A stretch of 64,000 bases of DNA from Hymenoscyphus infarciens (Eukaryota > Ascomycota > Leotiomycetes > Helotiales > Helotiaceae): contig LLCB01000269.1 of NCBI GenBank assembly GCA_001414345.1, positions 1 through 64,000 on the forward strand, written 5' to 3'. The translations under genes and the position numbers were made by a program. Shown here piece after piece: positions 9,451 to 21,302 of the stretch. The notes under the pieces are model-generated. The model saw only the letters and a list, made by a program, of their open reading frames with translations, did not search any database and was not told the origin of the DNA. The number at the start of each line of letters is the position of its first letter. The stretch's first letter is position 1.

Positions 9451-12400
9451 CTAGTGCCTCCAAAGACCTCCTGGGTAGTAAGCATCTCCATTCGCAAAAT
9501 ACGTTCGCTGAATTAAACCTTCATCTGACACAAAATTCTCCTGCCCGTTTCCATCCTGGTATAGTTCCTCTCCCTCAAATAAACGTCCATCGTAATATGC
9601 ATGACCATCATCTGGTTGTTGATACTGCTCTCCTTCATACCAGTTTGTATTTATTCGACTGTCGATATTGCCCATCTCCTGTGGTAGGTCATTGGTGGAC
9701 CGCCCATCGTCGAGTAATGTTTCTTGGGCGTACCCGGAGTGGTTTCCGTCAAACATCTGTTCGTCGCCGGCATCGTAGAACATGCCGTCGTATGCTTCAT
9801 CCTTTGGATACATCACAGCTTCTTGAGTATCCATTCCCTGATTCATCATGTTTGAACGCTCCCTATACGTAGGTCGAGAAGTGCGGACAAGGGGAGAAGC
9901 CAATGGTTCCGTGTTGAAAAAATTCATGCTGCCGGTATCAACCATTGGTCGACTCGATCGTGGAATGGCGTGTTGAGGGATAAAGTCATGTTGCCGTGCT
10001 TGTCGAATGAAGAGTGGCCCTTGAGGGGAAAGTGCCGACATTCTCGATTCCGGATCAAATTGGTGAATTAGGCCACCTCGTAACGGTAACCCGCCCAGTA
10101 AAGTGGGACTGCTGATTCGAAGCGTAGAAATTTCCTGATTGTTCCTAATCGTAGAACTGGAGCCTCTCGATTGTTGCAAGGACGCTGCCAATGATTGGGG
10201 AGTTGGGCCCTGCGTTGGAACTCCATTTTCTTCAGCAAGAGACACTTGCTGAACAGAGATGTTATGTTGTAGATCCTGAGCAGGCTGCACTGAGATCCCC
10301 TGTTTATTCTGCTGTGTTGACTCATGGATGGGACCTGATGGCTGATCAGATAACTGGGCACTTTGTGGCAACTGTGAAATAATTCCCGTGCTAGTTGGCT
10401 TAGTTGTGGCAGACCGGACATTCTGTTCTTTGGAAAATATCCCTCCGCTCTCCAAAACATCTCTGGTTGTTGCAGCTGAAACTATTGGCAGGGTGGTCGA
10501 CGGCCGTTTGACTTTTGCATTCTTTGCCAGTTGTGCTCTGTCAAGGAGAGGAGTTTCTAGCATGGCAGCGTTCGAAACAGACCCCGAAGTCTGCTGATGA
10601 TCAATTTGAGGATTTCCATTTTGGTCCCAACCCAATTCGCGATCAAAATGTTCCACGACCGGGTTTCCTCGACTTGCGGTAGATGCTGTGAGACGGTTGC
10701 TCGAGGTTTCTGTAGTATTCGAATCTCGAATACCGAAAGCTTTAGCCTGTGCTTCGATCTCGTTCAGATGCTGTCTCGCGTAATGGGTTCTACTTCTACG
10801 GCCCGGAGGACTGCTCTGGGCATCTTGGCTTGAAGACGACGCCGTAACAGCTTCTGGGCGAACATGATGTCGATTTCGTTGTCTTTCTTTTGAACTTCTC
10901 GGTCTCCTCTCGGTCTGATCGCGAGTGGGAGAATTTGGCGGATATTGACGCATCTCTATTCCGGTATCTCGATAGATCCCGGTCTTCTCGATTGATCTTT
11001 GGATCGCATCGGGTATGGGACTTACTTGTCGACGATTATCGGCATTCGCCGGTCGACGTTTCTCTGGTGAAAATTGGGTCTCGGACCAGCTGAGATATGT
11101 TGTTGCTTTACCAGAGACTCTATTAGCAGAATCGGTATATTTCCCTGCGGATACCAAACTTGGAGCCTGTGGTCTCCGAATAGGCGAGTGATCTCTTTGT
11201 CTGGCATACAAGAATTGTGGCTCTGGGGGACGAATTGACTCTGGTGGCTCTATTCTAGCTTGTGGTGTTTCCGTCGACAAAAATCTCCCAGGATTGTTGC
11301 TAACTTCTTGTGGCGGCTTCCGGTATTGATTGAAAAAGGTAGAGAGATCCTCGATATACTCCCGCCCCTTCAATACCTGCCGCTTCTCCCTTCCTCGAGG
11401 CTTCGACCTCAAGTGCTCCATTTCGATAGTTGGGCGAGGACGTTCAGTGTGTTGCAGAAAGTCCATATCCGAAAATGCAAGGTCGGGTACTGTTTCGGGA
11501 TATGTTAGTCGCCACCTACACAATCAAGGGTTAAGTACATACTACCCTTGTCTTTGGCAGCACTAGAAGCTCGTCCATTGCTAAACAACCCTAAGCTGTA
11601 CGGTGGGCGGATCTAACGTCATTCAGCACATGTTGAAATGTTTGGGTAAAACAACTTACCGTGAGGCGATCTTGACCAATACTTTTGGAAGTAAAGTCTC
11701 GCATTAACTCCTCGCCCTCCTTTTTTGGTTTCCGGCTGCTCTTCTTCTTCGTACTTTTTGTGGTTGTGCGTTTCCTTTCCTCTGTTTTGTCTGCCTTGTG
11801 TTCTTTGGTTTTTGGCTCATAACGGTCCTCACGAGTCTTGTGACGGGCTCTCTTCTCGAACGTTTCCTTCGGGTGTTTTCCATGTGCGGAGCCTTTCGTA
11901 GAACTGGGAGCTGTGGAAGTCGCCCGGCGTCTCTTGTGTGGCCGAGGTGATTGTTCCCTCGGTCTCTTGGTTCGCCCGGAATCTTCTGCTTGCCCTTGTG
12001 GATTGAAGAATTGCGGCTCCAGCAAAGAACTATCCGACGAGGTATTGTGCTTCTTCTTCGGCTTGGGTTGCGCGCGACTGTTTTGGTTTGGGTTCTCATG
12101 ATTATCAAGGTAAGCAAATTGTCGGGCCAACTTCGACTCGCGCTCTGCTTCTATCACTTGTCAGCAATGCCCACATCACTGCAACGCAAACAATGGCAAA
12201 GCCATACTGGGTGCTTCTTCTGGTTGATGTCTTCTATCAACGCTATCTGTGTTGATGTTGGCAAGCCAGTTGCGAACGTAGTCTTTGTTTTCACTCAGGG
12301 CTGGTGCAGCCGAATACTCAACTGACGGCTGTTCTCTAGTACTTCTTTGTTCTGTGGTCTTCTCGCCTCGATGATATTCGTCCGTTGGCTTTCTATGGCG

Positions 12401-12481
12401 ATGGCTTTCATGGTGATGCTTCTTATCCTTTTTGCGCTGGCTTTCACTCTCGCGCCTTCCATTATGATGTCGCCTCTCCAT
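9451..12481 (-). CDS. Large disordered protein of unknown function
   Basis: Four exons (12481-12208, 12150-11660, 11612-11543, 11489-9451) splice in frame with GT-AG sites to 957 residues. I do not recognise a domain. The N-terminus is rich in His, Arg and Lys (MERRHHNGRRESESQRKKDKK), followed by a short ordered-looking YVRNWLANINTD and then a highly basic region with repeated KKK, RKR and KKKSSRKPKK runs that look like nuclear localisation signals. The middle has FSDMDFLQHTERPRPTIEMEHL and a DLSTFFNQYRKP motif. The C-terminal third is rich in Q, S, T and P and ends in an acidic tyrosine-rich tail (YYDGRLFEGEELYQDG-like). A nuclear scaffold or chromatin role is only a guess from composition. 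The ATG at 12481 was taken because it opens the frame that splices without a break. Confidence 0.7.
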
Positions 12482-15400
12482 GACAAGGGGGTGTAGGAAG
12501 AATATCTGTAAATGAAAGGGATGTTTCGCCTCACATGGTAGACGGCGAGGAAAGCAGTTTCCAAAGAAAGAAGAAATCTGTTGATTGCTTTGCGGTATCT
12601 GGAATTCTACGCAACGATGGGAGGGCTTGGTGCCCGGGGTGGACAAATTGGTCGCGACTACCCGATTTGGAAAGAAATATCTGGTATTCATCTGTTCATC
12701 TGTTCATCTGACAGTCGCAGCTGAAGTACCACGACAGGTGCCGAGAAAACTCTTTTGATACCTAAGGGAATGACTTGAACTGTTCTTTGGCTCTCATGCT
12801 CTACCACTATTGTGCTATCAAGTCTAGGAGAATCAGGCAATCGGCTTCGAGATTATTCCAGCCCTGATAGCACAATTTCGAAAAATAGCTGATGTGACAA
12901 CACAGAGATGTAAGCTGTGTTTTAGAAAAATGGAGCACTCTTGCTGTACCTATAGGAAAAGAAAGGGCTGGATGAAGTTGGGCCGCTATTACCCCAGGCT
13001 TATTAAGTATATCCTCAACATGACCGCTATTTCGCCACAATCCCCTTTATTGGTTCTTGACAGTTCTGGAAAGCATGGCGTTCCTGCATTAAAGCATCGC
13101 AGGCTGCCCTTGCGTACATGCGTTGGTCCACCCAATCCAGAACTCTTGAATCGGATCTTTGTCAAGAAAAGTGATTCTAAGTCTGAAGATTGTTGGACGA
13201 AGGGAACACCTCAAAAGGCGGTGTGTGGATCGGTGTGGATCGGCCAGCCCTACGCATGTGACCAATGCTCCACTCATGGTTCCCATCGGCACCTCACCTG
13301 GCATCAATGGATAGAATCTTTACTAGTAAGTAGCACCTCATCAAATACCAGTCCTCATCACATGATTTCGGCCTGATGCGAGTCAACCTGTGAGGGGTGA
13401 GCTGTCAAAAATGTGCCGGGTTGATGTTGATCAGGAACGAAGGGTTCTACTCGGGCACTTTTTCTTTGCCCAGTATCAAGACTGCAAACCATGTCACCAA
13501 ATGCTGCATTTAGCATGAATTGAAACAACTTTCAGTCCCTGCTTGCTTTGGCGAATATGTAGGCACAGTATCGAGCGAGTACAGGCAGATATGGAGGAGC
13601 TGGTGGAGTTGCCGCAAAATTGCCGGTGAAACTATCGAAGAAGATATAAATTACTGGCAGATACTAGCTTATTGAATAACTGCCATTCATTGAGCTGGCC
13701 TTAGCAGCACAACGGAATGCACTGTTCTCCTCCATTAGGGGGTAGACCTTACCAAGGTAGAAATAATTGAGGAGGGAGAAAATATTCGATTCGAGGCGCT
13801 CAAACAACTCGTCGAGATCTCGTCATGGCTTCCGTGTCGCTAAAAGCACACCTATATAGGCAATCAACCGGGCACATATCTACGTGGGCGAAAACCAATC
13901 ATGGGAAGGGACATAGGAACGAGATGGGCGCGTTCAGAAAGTGATGGAAGGGCAAAAAGGACAAACAGATCTCTCCAGAGTCCAGGCAGGCAGGCAGGCC
14001 TGGCCCAGGCGGCGTTTCGGGATCCTCGTCGCTTTTCTTATCGATAAGTAACATCCGCCCGCAATGGAACGAACCCCACCACCTGCAACCCACCTGGGCG
14101 AACAAACTCTTGGTTCCAACAACGAGGGATTGCACCAGCACCTCCCACGCTCCTGCAACTCTCTCTGCTGCTTTGCATATTTATCCAGCCGCCTAGTGCT
14201 GCATGGCGACTCTGACGACCGTGAGGCCTCCAATGCTGGTGGGAGAAGTGTCCTTTACGGCGCGTCCAGTCCCGCCTATGTGCCGTGCGACTGTATCCAT
14301 CTCCATAGGGTCATAGACGCCGACGACGTCTGCAGGAGGTGCGTACGAGTAAAGAGTGAGTCGAGATGTGGCCGCGGAAACACATATGATGCAGAGCAGG
14401 AGGGGAGTGTCGCAGAGTTGCATTTGCTGCAGTTGCAAAGCAATAATAATCCAGCTTCGAGCGAATCCATCCCATCCAGTGAGTGCTTTTGCTGCCTGCA
14501 TATTTATTATTGAAGCGTATTGCCCGAAGGGCCAATGGCAGGGCTGCCAGATTCAAGGTGAAGGCGTTTGCCATGGAGGTGGATCGAGTGATCCGACACG
14601 ATCTAGCAGGTTGATGTTGTCATACGATGGCCGTACTCCGGGAATGGAGGGAGGGTGTCTGCGAATGCCCTCGCACTGAACGTTGAACACCACGACCGAT
14701 GGCACAATTCTTGTGTTGCCCATGCACTGGCTAATGTCTTTCGATATCATATGAGTCTCTCCACGCCATGCCATGCCATGCCATGTTTGTGCTCGTCGTC
14801 GTTACTCTGCGAGTGCGAGCCTCTCCTCGCTGCCAATGCTGAGTGTGCTGATTGCGTCTTTGACAACCCTGGCCGAGGACCATTGGTCTTGCATGCTTGC
14901 ATGCTTGCTGCTTTCACCCGGAAGGAAACCAGCCTGCCGCATTGCCTTTCGCCGAGTCTGAGCTTGCCTGCGCCTACGCCGCTGAGGATGGAGGATGATG
15001 GATGATGGATGATGGATGGAGGAATGCGTGTTGGATTGGATCGAAAAATAAAATGTGAACCTTGCTGGCACACACTTGGTGGAAAGGTGGTGCGGTGCAT
15101 CTGATTGGTGGCCGTGGGAAAGTGAAGTCTGGATATTGGAGAAATGTCGTCGTTGGAGGGGAACCCGTGGCCAAGGTCTCTTTGTCTCTGTAGAGAAGGG
15201 ATCCTTCCCCAATTGCCTTGATCGAGGCGATTCGATTTCTCTGCGACGCATTCCGGAAATCGGACCTCTTCGCGGGGAGGAGGAGGGAGGAGTAGGGAAT
15301 ACTAGGGAATAGTAGAGAATAATGGAGGATCGTGGCCTCTCTCGCTGGAATTGCTGGCTGCACTTTTTCTGAATAAACCCAGTGACCAGCTCTCCAGCTC

Positions 15401-16057
15401 TCCAGCTCTCCAGGTTCACCCTCCTCGTGCCCCTGCAGCCCGAACCTGCAAGGTGCGGTGCTTGAGCTAGCGCTAGCGCTAGCGCGCTAGGGTGGATCCC
15501 TTTCTTGGAGGGGGGCTAAGGAGTGGTGGAAGCGAGAAGCGGGGCAGGCGCAACAGAGTCTTCATGCCCATAAACATAAACCCCGCTCTCAGCACCTTCC
15601 TCCTTTCCTTTTCTCCCATCCAACCCCACCTACTTCAATCCCCCCAACTTCGCATCTTTTTGCGATCTGTCTTGATCCTCTTCTCCAAATCCCCCGTTCG
15701 CACTGTCCTTTCAGTCGTTCGATCCCGAGTCTTCGTCATCAACAACATCAACAACATCTCCTCCCTTCTCGCCACTACCCCCACCACATTTCAACTGTCT
15801 TAAAGAGTTCGTCAGATTCCTTGCTTGCGCGCTGACCTTGTTCTACCGATATCCTGCGATATCCTCACCTTCACTCTTCCATTCCTGTCCGCTCTGCGGA
15901 GTCCTGTTCTGCCTCGATGTATCTTTCCTTGTGTGTTCTGCAATCCGTCCGTTTCTGTCAACAACACCAACAACGCGATGGCGCGCTCTTTTGTGTGTGA
16001 TAGCGCGTGGAAATTGAGACTTTAAAGCCAGGTTCTTCATCAACAACATCACCCAAC
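12482..16057. other. Long divergent intergenic region with low-complexity DNA
   Basis: About 3.6 kb between the disordered-protein start and the RRM-protein start. Open frames here are compositionally odd, change frame with every simple repeat and have no family match, so none is called. Visible structure includes a 12-bp inverted repeat (12809/12865), GGCA and CATGC tandem runs (13986-14000, 14765-14784), GATGGAT repeats (about 14987-15020), CTCTCCAG repeats (about 15390-15412) and a CTAGCG palindromic tract (15465-15490). The last 500 bp before 16058 is pyrimidine-rich and is probably the 5' UTR and promoter of the RRM gene. Confidence 0.5.
12809..12876. repeat. Short inverted repeat (12-bp arms, 68 bp overall)
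   Basis: ATTGTGCTATCA at 12809-12820 and its exact complement TGATAGCACAAT at 12865-12876 could form a stem with a 44-nt loop. It lies upstream of the disordered-protein gene. Its function is unknown. Confidence 0.6.
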
Positions 16058-16779
16058 ATGTCTAAACTTTTCATCGGGTAAGTCTCCACCAGCATTCCAA
16101 GTCATCAAAACCATCTGCTAACCACAATCTAGTGGCCTCGCATGGCACACAGATGAGAACGCTCTCCGACAAAAGTTCGAAGAGTTTGGTGCCGTTGAGG
16201 AGGCTGTACGTTCACTCCTATTCTTCACTTTCCATTCACAAATACTAATCACTTCACCTTTCAGGTCGTCGTCAAGGACCGTGATACCGGACGTAGCCGT
16301 GGTTTCGGTTTCGTTCGTTACGGCCAAGAGGCTGATGCCGAGGCTGCCATCACTGCCATGAACAACATCGAGTAGGTTTCAATTCAAACGTGGTCCTCAT
16401 CAATTGCTAATCAACTTAGGTTCGATGGTCGCACCATCAGAGTTGACAAAGCCAGCGAGCGCGGCTCTGGAGGTGGCGGCGGTGGTGGTTTCTCCCGTGG
16501 AGGTGGTGGAGGAGGTTATCAACGTGGTGGATACTCCGGAGGTGGAGGTGGTTACGGTGATCGTCAAGGAGGTGGTGGCGGTTATGGAGGTGGCCAAGGT
16601 GGTGGATATGGAGGTGGTCAAGGAGGCTATGGTGGTGGTGGTGGAGGTAAGCTCTTCTGACTTGAACCCTCAATTCTGTTTCAATCAAATGCTGACCATC
16701 AGATAAAGGATACCAAGGTGGCCAGGGCGGCGGTTACGGAGGTGGTGAGCAACAACAAGGTGGTGGTCGATGGCAGTAA
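16058..16779 (+). CDS. Glycine-rich RRM RNA-binding protein
   Basis: Five exons (16058-16077, 16133-16205, 16265-16371, 16420-16646, 16703-16779) give 167 residues. One RRM fills the first 80: RNP2 is KLFIGGL and RNP1 is RGFGFVRY, with the standard spacing. The tail is a [10 protein letters not shown] low-complexity stretch ending GGGRWQ. This is the plan of small glycine-rich RNA-binding proteins, which bind single-stranded RNA and act in stress and cold responses, splicing or RNA stability; the tail promotes self-association. Exon 1 encodes only seven residues. The upstream leader is pyrimidine-rich and about 3.6 kb separates it from the divergent neighbour. The exact target RNA cannot be told. 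Confidence 0.93.
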
Positions 16780-17828
16780 ATGTCCGTGGCCGTGATCTTC
16801 TCTCCGACCTCGCGCGCGTTCGTACGACTTGATGGCAAGAAAAGTTAAGCTTAGGGTGTTGGCAGCAGCGAAAAGGTTCAATGTGTGTGGACCTTGGATT
16901 ATCATCATCCTGGTTGATATTCAGGGGTCAGCTCGTGGTCTCTAAATGCGGTTCGTCCTTGCTTTGCTCTGGAGTTGGGGGGGTTTATTACCTTGTATTG
17001 GTTGGTCACTTCGTCACACTATGGGGTCTTCAGATATCCGACTTGTTTTTTCTCGACCCATGATCGCTCTTTTGATCTAGGTTTTTTTCCATACAGACCG
17101 TGATGTCTGGTAGCGCTCTAGTCTAGACAATAGGCATAATGATCCTCTAGGGGATAGTGAATGAAATCGTTCTCAGAAACCTCTAAATACTTGGCTCCTC
17201 TGTGATAAAAATCTCCGTACTGGTCGCAATGAAACAAACTCGCATCTCCCAAATCCTGTTGGCAATATCCTTTGGGGGAACTCTGAAACCCTCCAAGATT
17301 GCTTCTCAATCTCTTTTCTCTCATCTGTGTTGCAAATCTTCGATGTCTCTTTTTAGTCAGTACTAGCTCGCTCTCAACACTTTTCCCATCCTGGTGTTCG
17401 TACCGGCAACAACAACAAACGAAAACGACCTTGAAATCTCTAGAATCAAGTTGACAAACTATCCTTTCGGGGCCCCAAAACAAAACAAAACAGACAAACA
17501 AACAAACAAATAAACGAAAAATCCAAACAAAAAAATAAAAAATCCACTCTCAAAAAGATGGCTTCCCCATCCCAATCTCTGAAATCGTCCTTTTCTATCG
17601 TTTTTTCAAGGTTGTTGTTCTTCAAGTCTCTTGCTTATCTAGTCTAGGTATGGTGCGAATGTTTGTTCCCCTTCTTCTCTTCTCTTCTGGTACCGGGTCC
17701 GTACTTGGTCCGTACTAGGTCTGTACTAGGTCCGTACTGACTGACTGGCAATAATAACAATGAAACGACCACTTTTTATTCTCTCTGGAGACATGTTAGT
17801 AATGTCCCTCCCTGTCTTTCAGATCTAC

Positions 17829-17859
<31 letters not shown>

Positions 17860-17954
17860 AGGTAAAGAAATGAAGAAATGAAGAAATGAAGAAAGAAAGA
17901 AAGAAAGGAATAAACAAACCCGCGTTCTCGAAGACTGAAGACTGAAGACTGTTT
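16780..17954. other. Intergenic between convergent genes, with poly-G tract
   Basis: Contains the 3' UTRs of the RRM gene (plus) and the ChaC gene (minus). Besides the 29-base G run at 17831-17859 there is a degenerate run of GGTCCGTACTA-like units near 17695-17735 and a purine AAGAAATG tract after the poly-G. No gene was recognised. Confidence 0.5.
17831..17859. repeat. Poly-G homopolymer, 29 bases
   Basis: Twenty-nine consecutive G residues on the plus strand (C-run on the ChaC coding strand, just past its stop). Such a run can form G-quadruplexes and is prone to length error in sequencing, so the exact count is uncertain. Confidence 0.85.
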
Positions 17955-20325
17955 TTAAGATTGTCTCTCGACCTCCATCTCCTCCGGTCCATCATCATCA
18001 GCGCTCGAGTCGATCTTGCCCACCTCTCTCTCCAACGCCTTCTCTACTAACTCCCCTACTTCCACACTCTTCCCTTGTCCTTGTTCTCGTGCTTCTCGTT
18101 CTTCTCGTTCTTCTCCTTCTTGTTCGTGTTGTTGTTTTTGTTTTTGTCTTTGTATACCACGTATCCGGTTGGCGAGATCCTTGATGTGCTCATCCCCGCT
18201 TTCGGGGGAGAGGTTGTCGAGGGCGCCTTCGAGACTGAGGAGGTAGTCGATGTTGGGACCGCTTGGGCCGTGCGAGTTGTAGATGTGTTCTGCCAGGGCT
18301 TGGGGGTCTTGGGGGCCGAGGAATTGGGCGTTGGAGGGGGTGCCTATGTAGACTAGGGTTTTGATCGTGGGGGGGTTGCTTGTTTGGGCGGAGGGGGCGG
18401 GATGGAAGGTTGTGTGGTGGACTGTGTAGCCGCTGGGAGGGGCTGGTTAGCTTTTGGGTGTGGGTTTGAAGGTCTTGGTTGGAGGTTTGAAAGGCGGAGG
18501 ACTGGATGGAGATGGTAGGGGGTGAGAGGTGTTGAAGTGGCTTGAACTGTGTGAAATTGGGGTTTTAGGTGCTGTTGATGAGTGAAAGGAGAAGAGAGGA
18601 AAGACGTAAAGGGAGAGCGACGGCTAGCGATTGAAACCGTCAAAACCGGAAAAGGCCAGAGGATTGGTAGTATGGATATCCAACCAAGTCTTGCACGTCT
18701 TGCTGCGCCCCTAGAGAACACTTGTAATCCTGATGAGAGTTGTTCAGAGCGAATCTGAAGTGTTGTACGGGACTTGGTTGGTTAATAAATTTCTGGCCAT
18801 ATTCAACCTTTATGTTTTGTTTTTTGTGCTGTGGTTCCAATGTTCTGGCGAAACATTTAGGACACTGACGTGCGAACGAATGCTTTGATGGAAATGCAAG
18901 ATCAGAAATAGTACCGGGGAGGGTTTAGGAGAATTAGATGGTCAGTCTCTTCATTCTCCTAAATACTCTCAGTCCACAATAGTCGTGATTTGAGTTCAAC
19001 TCGAGACCCGAGTAATGAAAAATGGCATGTACGTAGAACAATGAAGAATCAACCTCTCACATCCCAGACTGATCATTCTAGAATGGAGAAGCAATTCAAC
19101 TTCATTGTCTTGAGAGTTCTAGTATAATTTTGAAGATTGTATAGAGCTTAGAAAATGACAGGGAGCTCCCAATGGGTAGTCTCGATCCTATCCGGGACGA
19201 AGTTGACTGGTCAGGATGCGAGGTTTATACTCGTACCCTCTTGTTGTCTAAGTTTTACTTTTACCGGGTAAGCTGGCCTTCGTCGAGTAAGCTGGTGGCT
19301 TACTCGCAACCCAGTGGCTTACTGGTATTTACCACGTGATGGGGACGAGATTAATGAGTCCAGATGTTCTCGAGCGGTCCGTAGAAAGGAGGCAGTGCGG
19401 AAAGAGAGGATAGCTAACAACGATTCGAGGCAGGGAAAAGGGTACATATCCTACAACCAAAAAACCAAGAACAAAATGGCACAAAAGGAATTCGTGAGAA
19501 AAAGGGAATACATACTTAATCTCCCTAATATCCAGATACTCCTTCACCTCCTTGACCTTATCAGTCTCAATCCGATATGCCGTTCCCCATACTTTATCGG
19601 ATTTCGATGGGTGGTGATCATCGAGGGTTTCCCAGAAGGAACGGGATATCAGTGTCACTACTCGTCCCGGATTCTCGGGTGTGCCTCTGTGGTCTTCGCT
19701 AAGAAGGGTCAGTGTGATTTTTGATTCTGTTGAGGGGGGCGAGGCTGTGTTTGAAACGGGGTGGCTTTTCGGGTTTGTTTTGTTCCCAAAAAGGGGGTTG
19801 GAGTTTACCTTGCCTATTGAATTTTTGGTGTGTGAGTAAGCGAAGTATTTCTAATTATGGAGATGATAGATTGTTGTATCAATAGAAAAGAAAAAGAAAA
19901 AGAAAAAGAAAAAGAAAAAGAAAAAGAAAAAGAAAAAGAAAAAGAAAAAGAAAAAGAAAAAGAAAAAGAAAAAGATGAATCCAAGGGAAGAAGAAACCAA
20001 CCTGCCAAAATCGACGCACATATCCAGTTACATATCCTGGTACCCGACGATCTGTGGGTTGGACACCAAGGGTCAGCTTTATGCTTCAAGAAAAGTAGGG
20101 TAGGGACTAGCAAATTCCGAGAGTTTGGCTGGATGTTGGTTTGTTGGAAATAGGGTTGGGTGACACGAACCAAATGAAGGGGGTGGTTTCCAAATTAAAC
20201 TCCTGGGGATCATGTTAGCTTGGATGGGGGGGGGAGGCTGGAGTGGGGAGTTACCCGTATCCAAAGAGCCAGAATTCTTCTTCTGGGGGGTTTGCTTCTG
20301 ACGTCTCTATTTTGGTATTTGACAT
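17955..20325 (-). CDS. GCG1: ChaC-family gamma-glutamylcyclotransferase
   Basis: Degrades glutathione in the cytosol to 5-oxoproline and Cys-Gly. Exons are 20325-20255, 20202-20171, 20051-20002, about 19698-19516 and 18432-17955. Family landmarks in order are FWLFGYGSLIWKPP, VPGYVTGYVRRFWQ, DHRGTPENPGRVVTLI, VWGTAYRIETDKVKEVKEYLDIREINGY and VYIGTPSNAQFLGP. A Q/E-rich C-terminal tail follows. The exon 3 to exon 4 junction does not resolve: exon 3 ends in phase 0, while the best acceptor (TTCTTAG at 19699) needs phase 2. There may be a one-base error, a non-canonical site or real damage. The last intron is about 1.08 kb, far above the local norm, and intron 3 holds a hexanucleotide microsatellite. 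It is divergent from the penta-EF-hand gene. Confidence 0.85.
19885..19974. repeat. (AAAAAG)n hexanucleotide microsatellite
   Basis: About 15 tandem AAAAAG units on the plus strand, inside intron 3 of the ChaC gene. On the transcript it reads CUUUUU, a long pyrimidine tract ahead of the unresolved 3' splice site. Confidence 0.9.
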
Positions 20326-21302
20326 TGTGAGCGAGGGTGTGCGAGAGTGACTATCGGGACCGAGAGGGTCGTTTCAAGGGGAGATGTGAGTTGAAAGGCT
20401 GTGATGACTCTGATGAGATGTATTCTCTCCTCAATGACGTTTTGCGGGGTGAAAGATGTTCGAGAGGTGGGGTTTTGAAGTCACGGATACTCGGTCCAGT
20501 TTTTATTGTTGGGCAAAATGAGAGAGGTTTTACTGTCCATCTGTTTGTAGGGGAGAAGAAGAATGGGTAGATGTACGAATACGAAAGATCGGATGAGATA
20601 GCCGGTGCGAGTCACTTTACGAGCTGGAATTCTAGAAGCCTTCAGTACTATACTCCGTACTACTAGTAGCCCCTGAAGCTTAAGCTTCAGACAGGAAGCG
20701 AAGACCAAGCTTTTGGCTTGGCAGATAGACATGCTTACCTAATATCCTTGGATCTTGGAGGCAATTTGGTCCCTGATCTACAGATCAAGTGTGTTAAAAG
20801 TTCAAACTTAATGGTCACAGATGAGACGTTGAGATCAGCACTGCAGTAACGAGCAGCACGTTGTGATTCAAGTCAGCCTTCGGATCGCTAGGCTAGTGTC
20901 CCCTCCTGAGCTGTTTGCTGTCCACCTGCTGCCCTTCTCAACCTTACACACTTTTTGAAACTGTCCCTTTGGACCAAATTCCGTACCATACATACGCAAT
21001 ACAGACACGTATTTGCACCTCATTTACCGAGTCCAGTTCTCTTGTACGAGAGGGACGATTTAGTGGACGAACGACCACTTGCAATTGCGCCTCCGGGTTG
21101 CCTGCCAAGTTTGGGTCCCGCTCCCCGCGAAAAGATCCCGTCCTCACCTACAGCTACAGCTCGAGGCTGTGCTGTGCTTCCTCTAGCTCCCTGAGGGCAA
21201 ACCTCCAGCCCAGCGGCCTCTTCACACTCACACTCACACACATCACCTCAATCGCCATCATCATCTGCCAGCAGCCTTCAGCCTTCTTCTGATTCACACA
21301 TC
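20326..21302. other. Divergent promoter region, ChaC / penta-EF-hand
   Basis: No coding signal was recognised. It holds both promoters. A short inverted AAGCTTAAGCTT-like stretch lies near 20677-20689 and CACACTCACACTC simple sequence lies just before the plus-strand start. Confidence 0.5.

Noticed and set aside
12730..12830. tRNA-like sequence on the minus strand (TAGCACAATAGTGGTAGAGC)
   Set aside because: Resembles a D arm, but the anticodon and T stems do not pair, so no tRNA is called.
12894..13376. 160-codon plus-strand frame with several Cys residues
   Set aside because: No recognisable motif, no splice context, and it sits in a region where every frame is similarly open; the Cys spacing fits no zinc fold.
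14802..15419. 205-codon minus-strand frame
   Set aside because: It is built from simple repeats (GATGGAT, CTCTCCAG) read in translation and overlaps equally long frames on both strands.
19814..20173. 119-codon frame with Phe-Ser repeats and its Glu-Lys mirror on the other strand
   Set aside because: Both are translations of the (AAAAAG)n microsatellite inside a ChaC intron.
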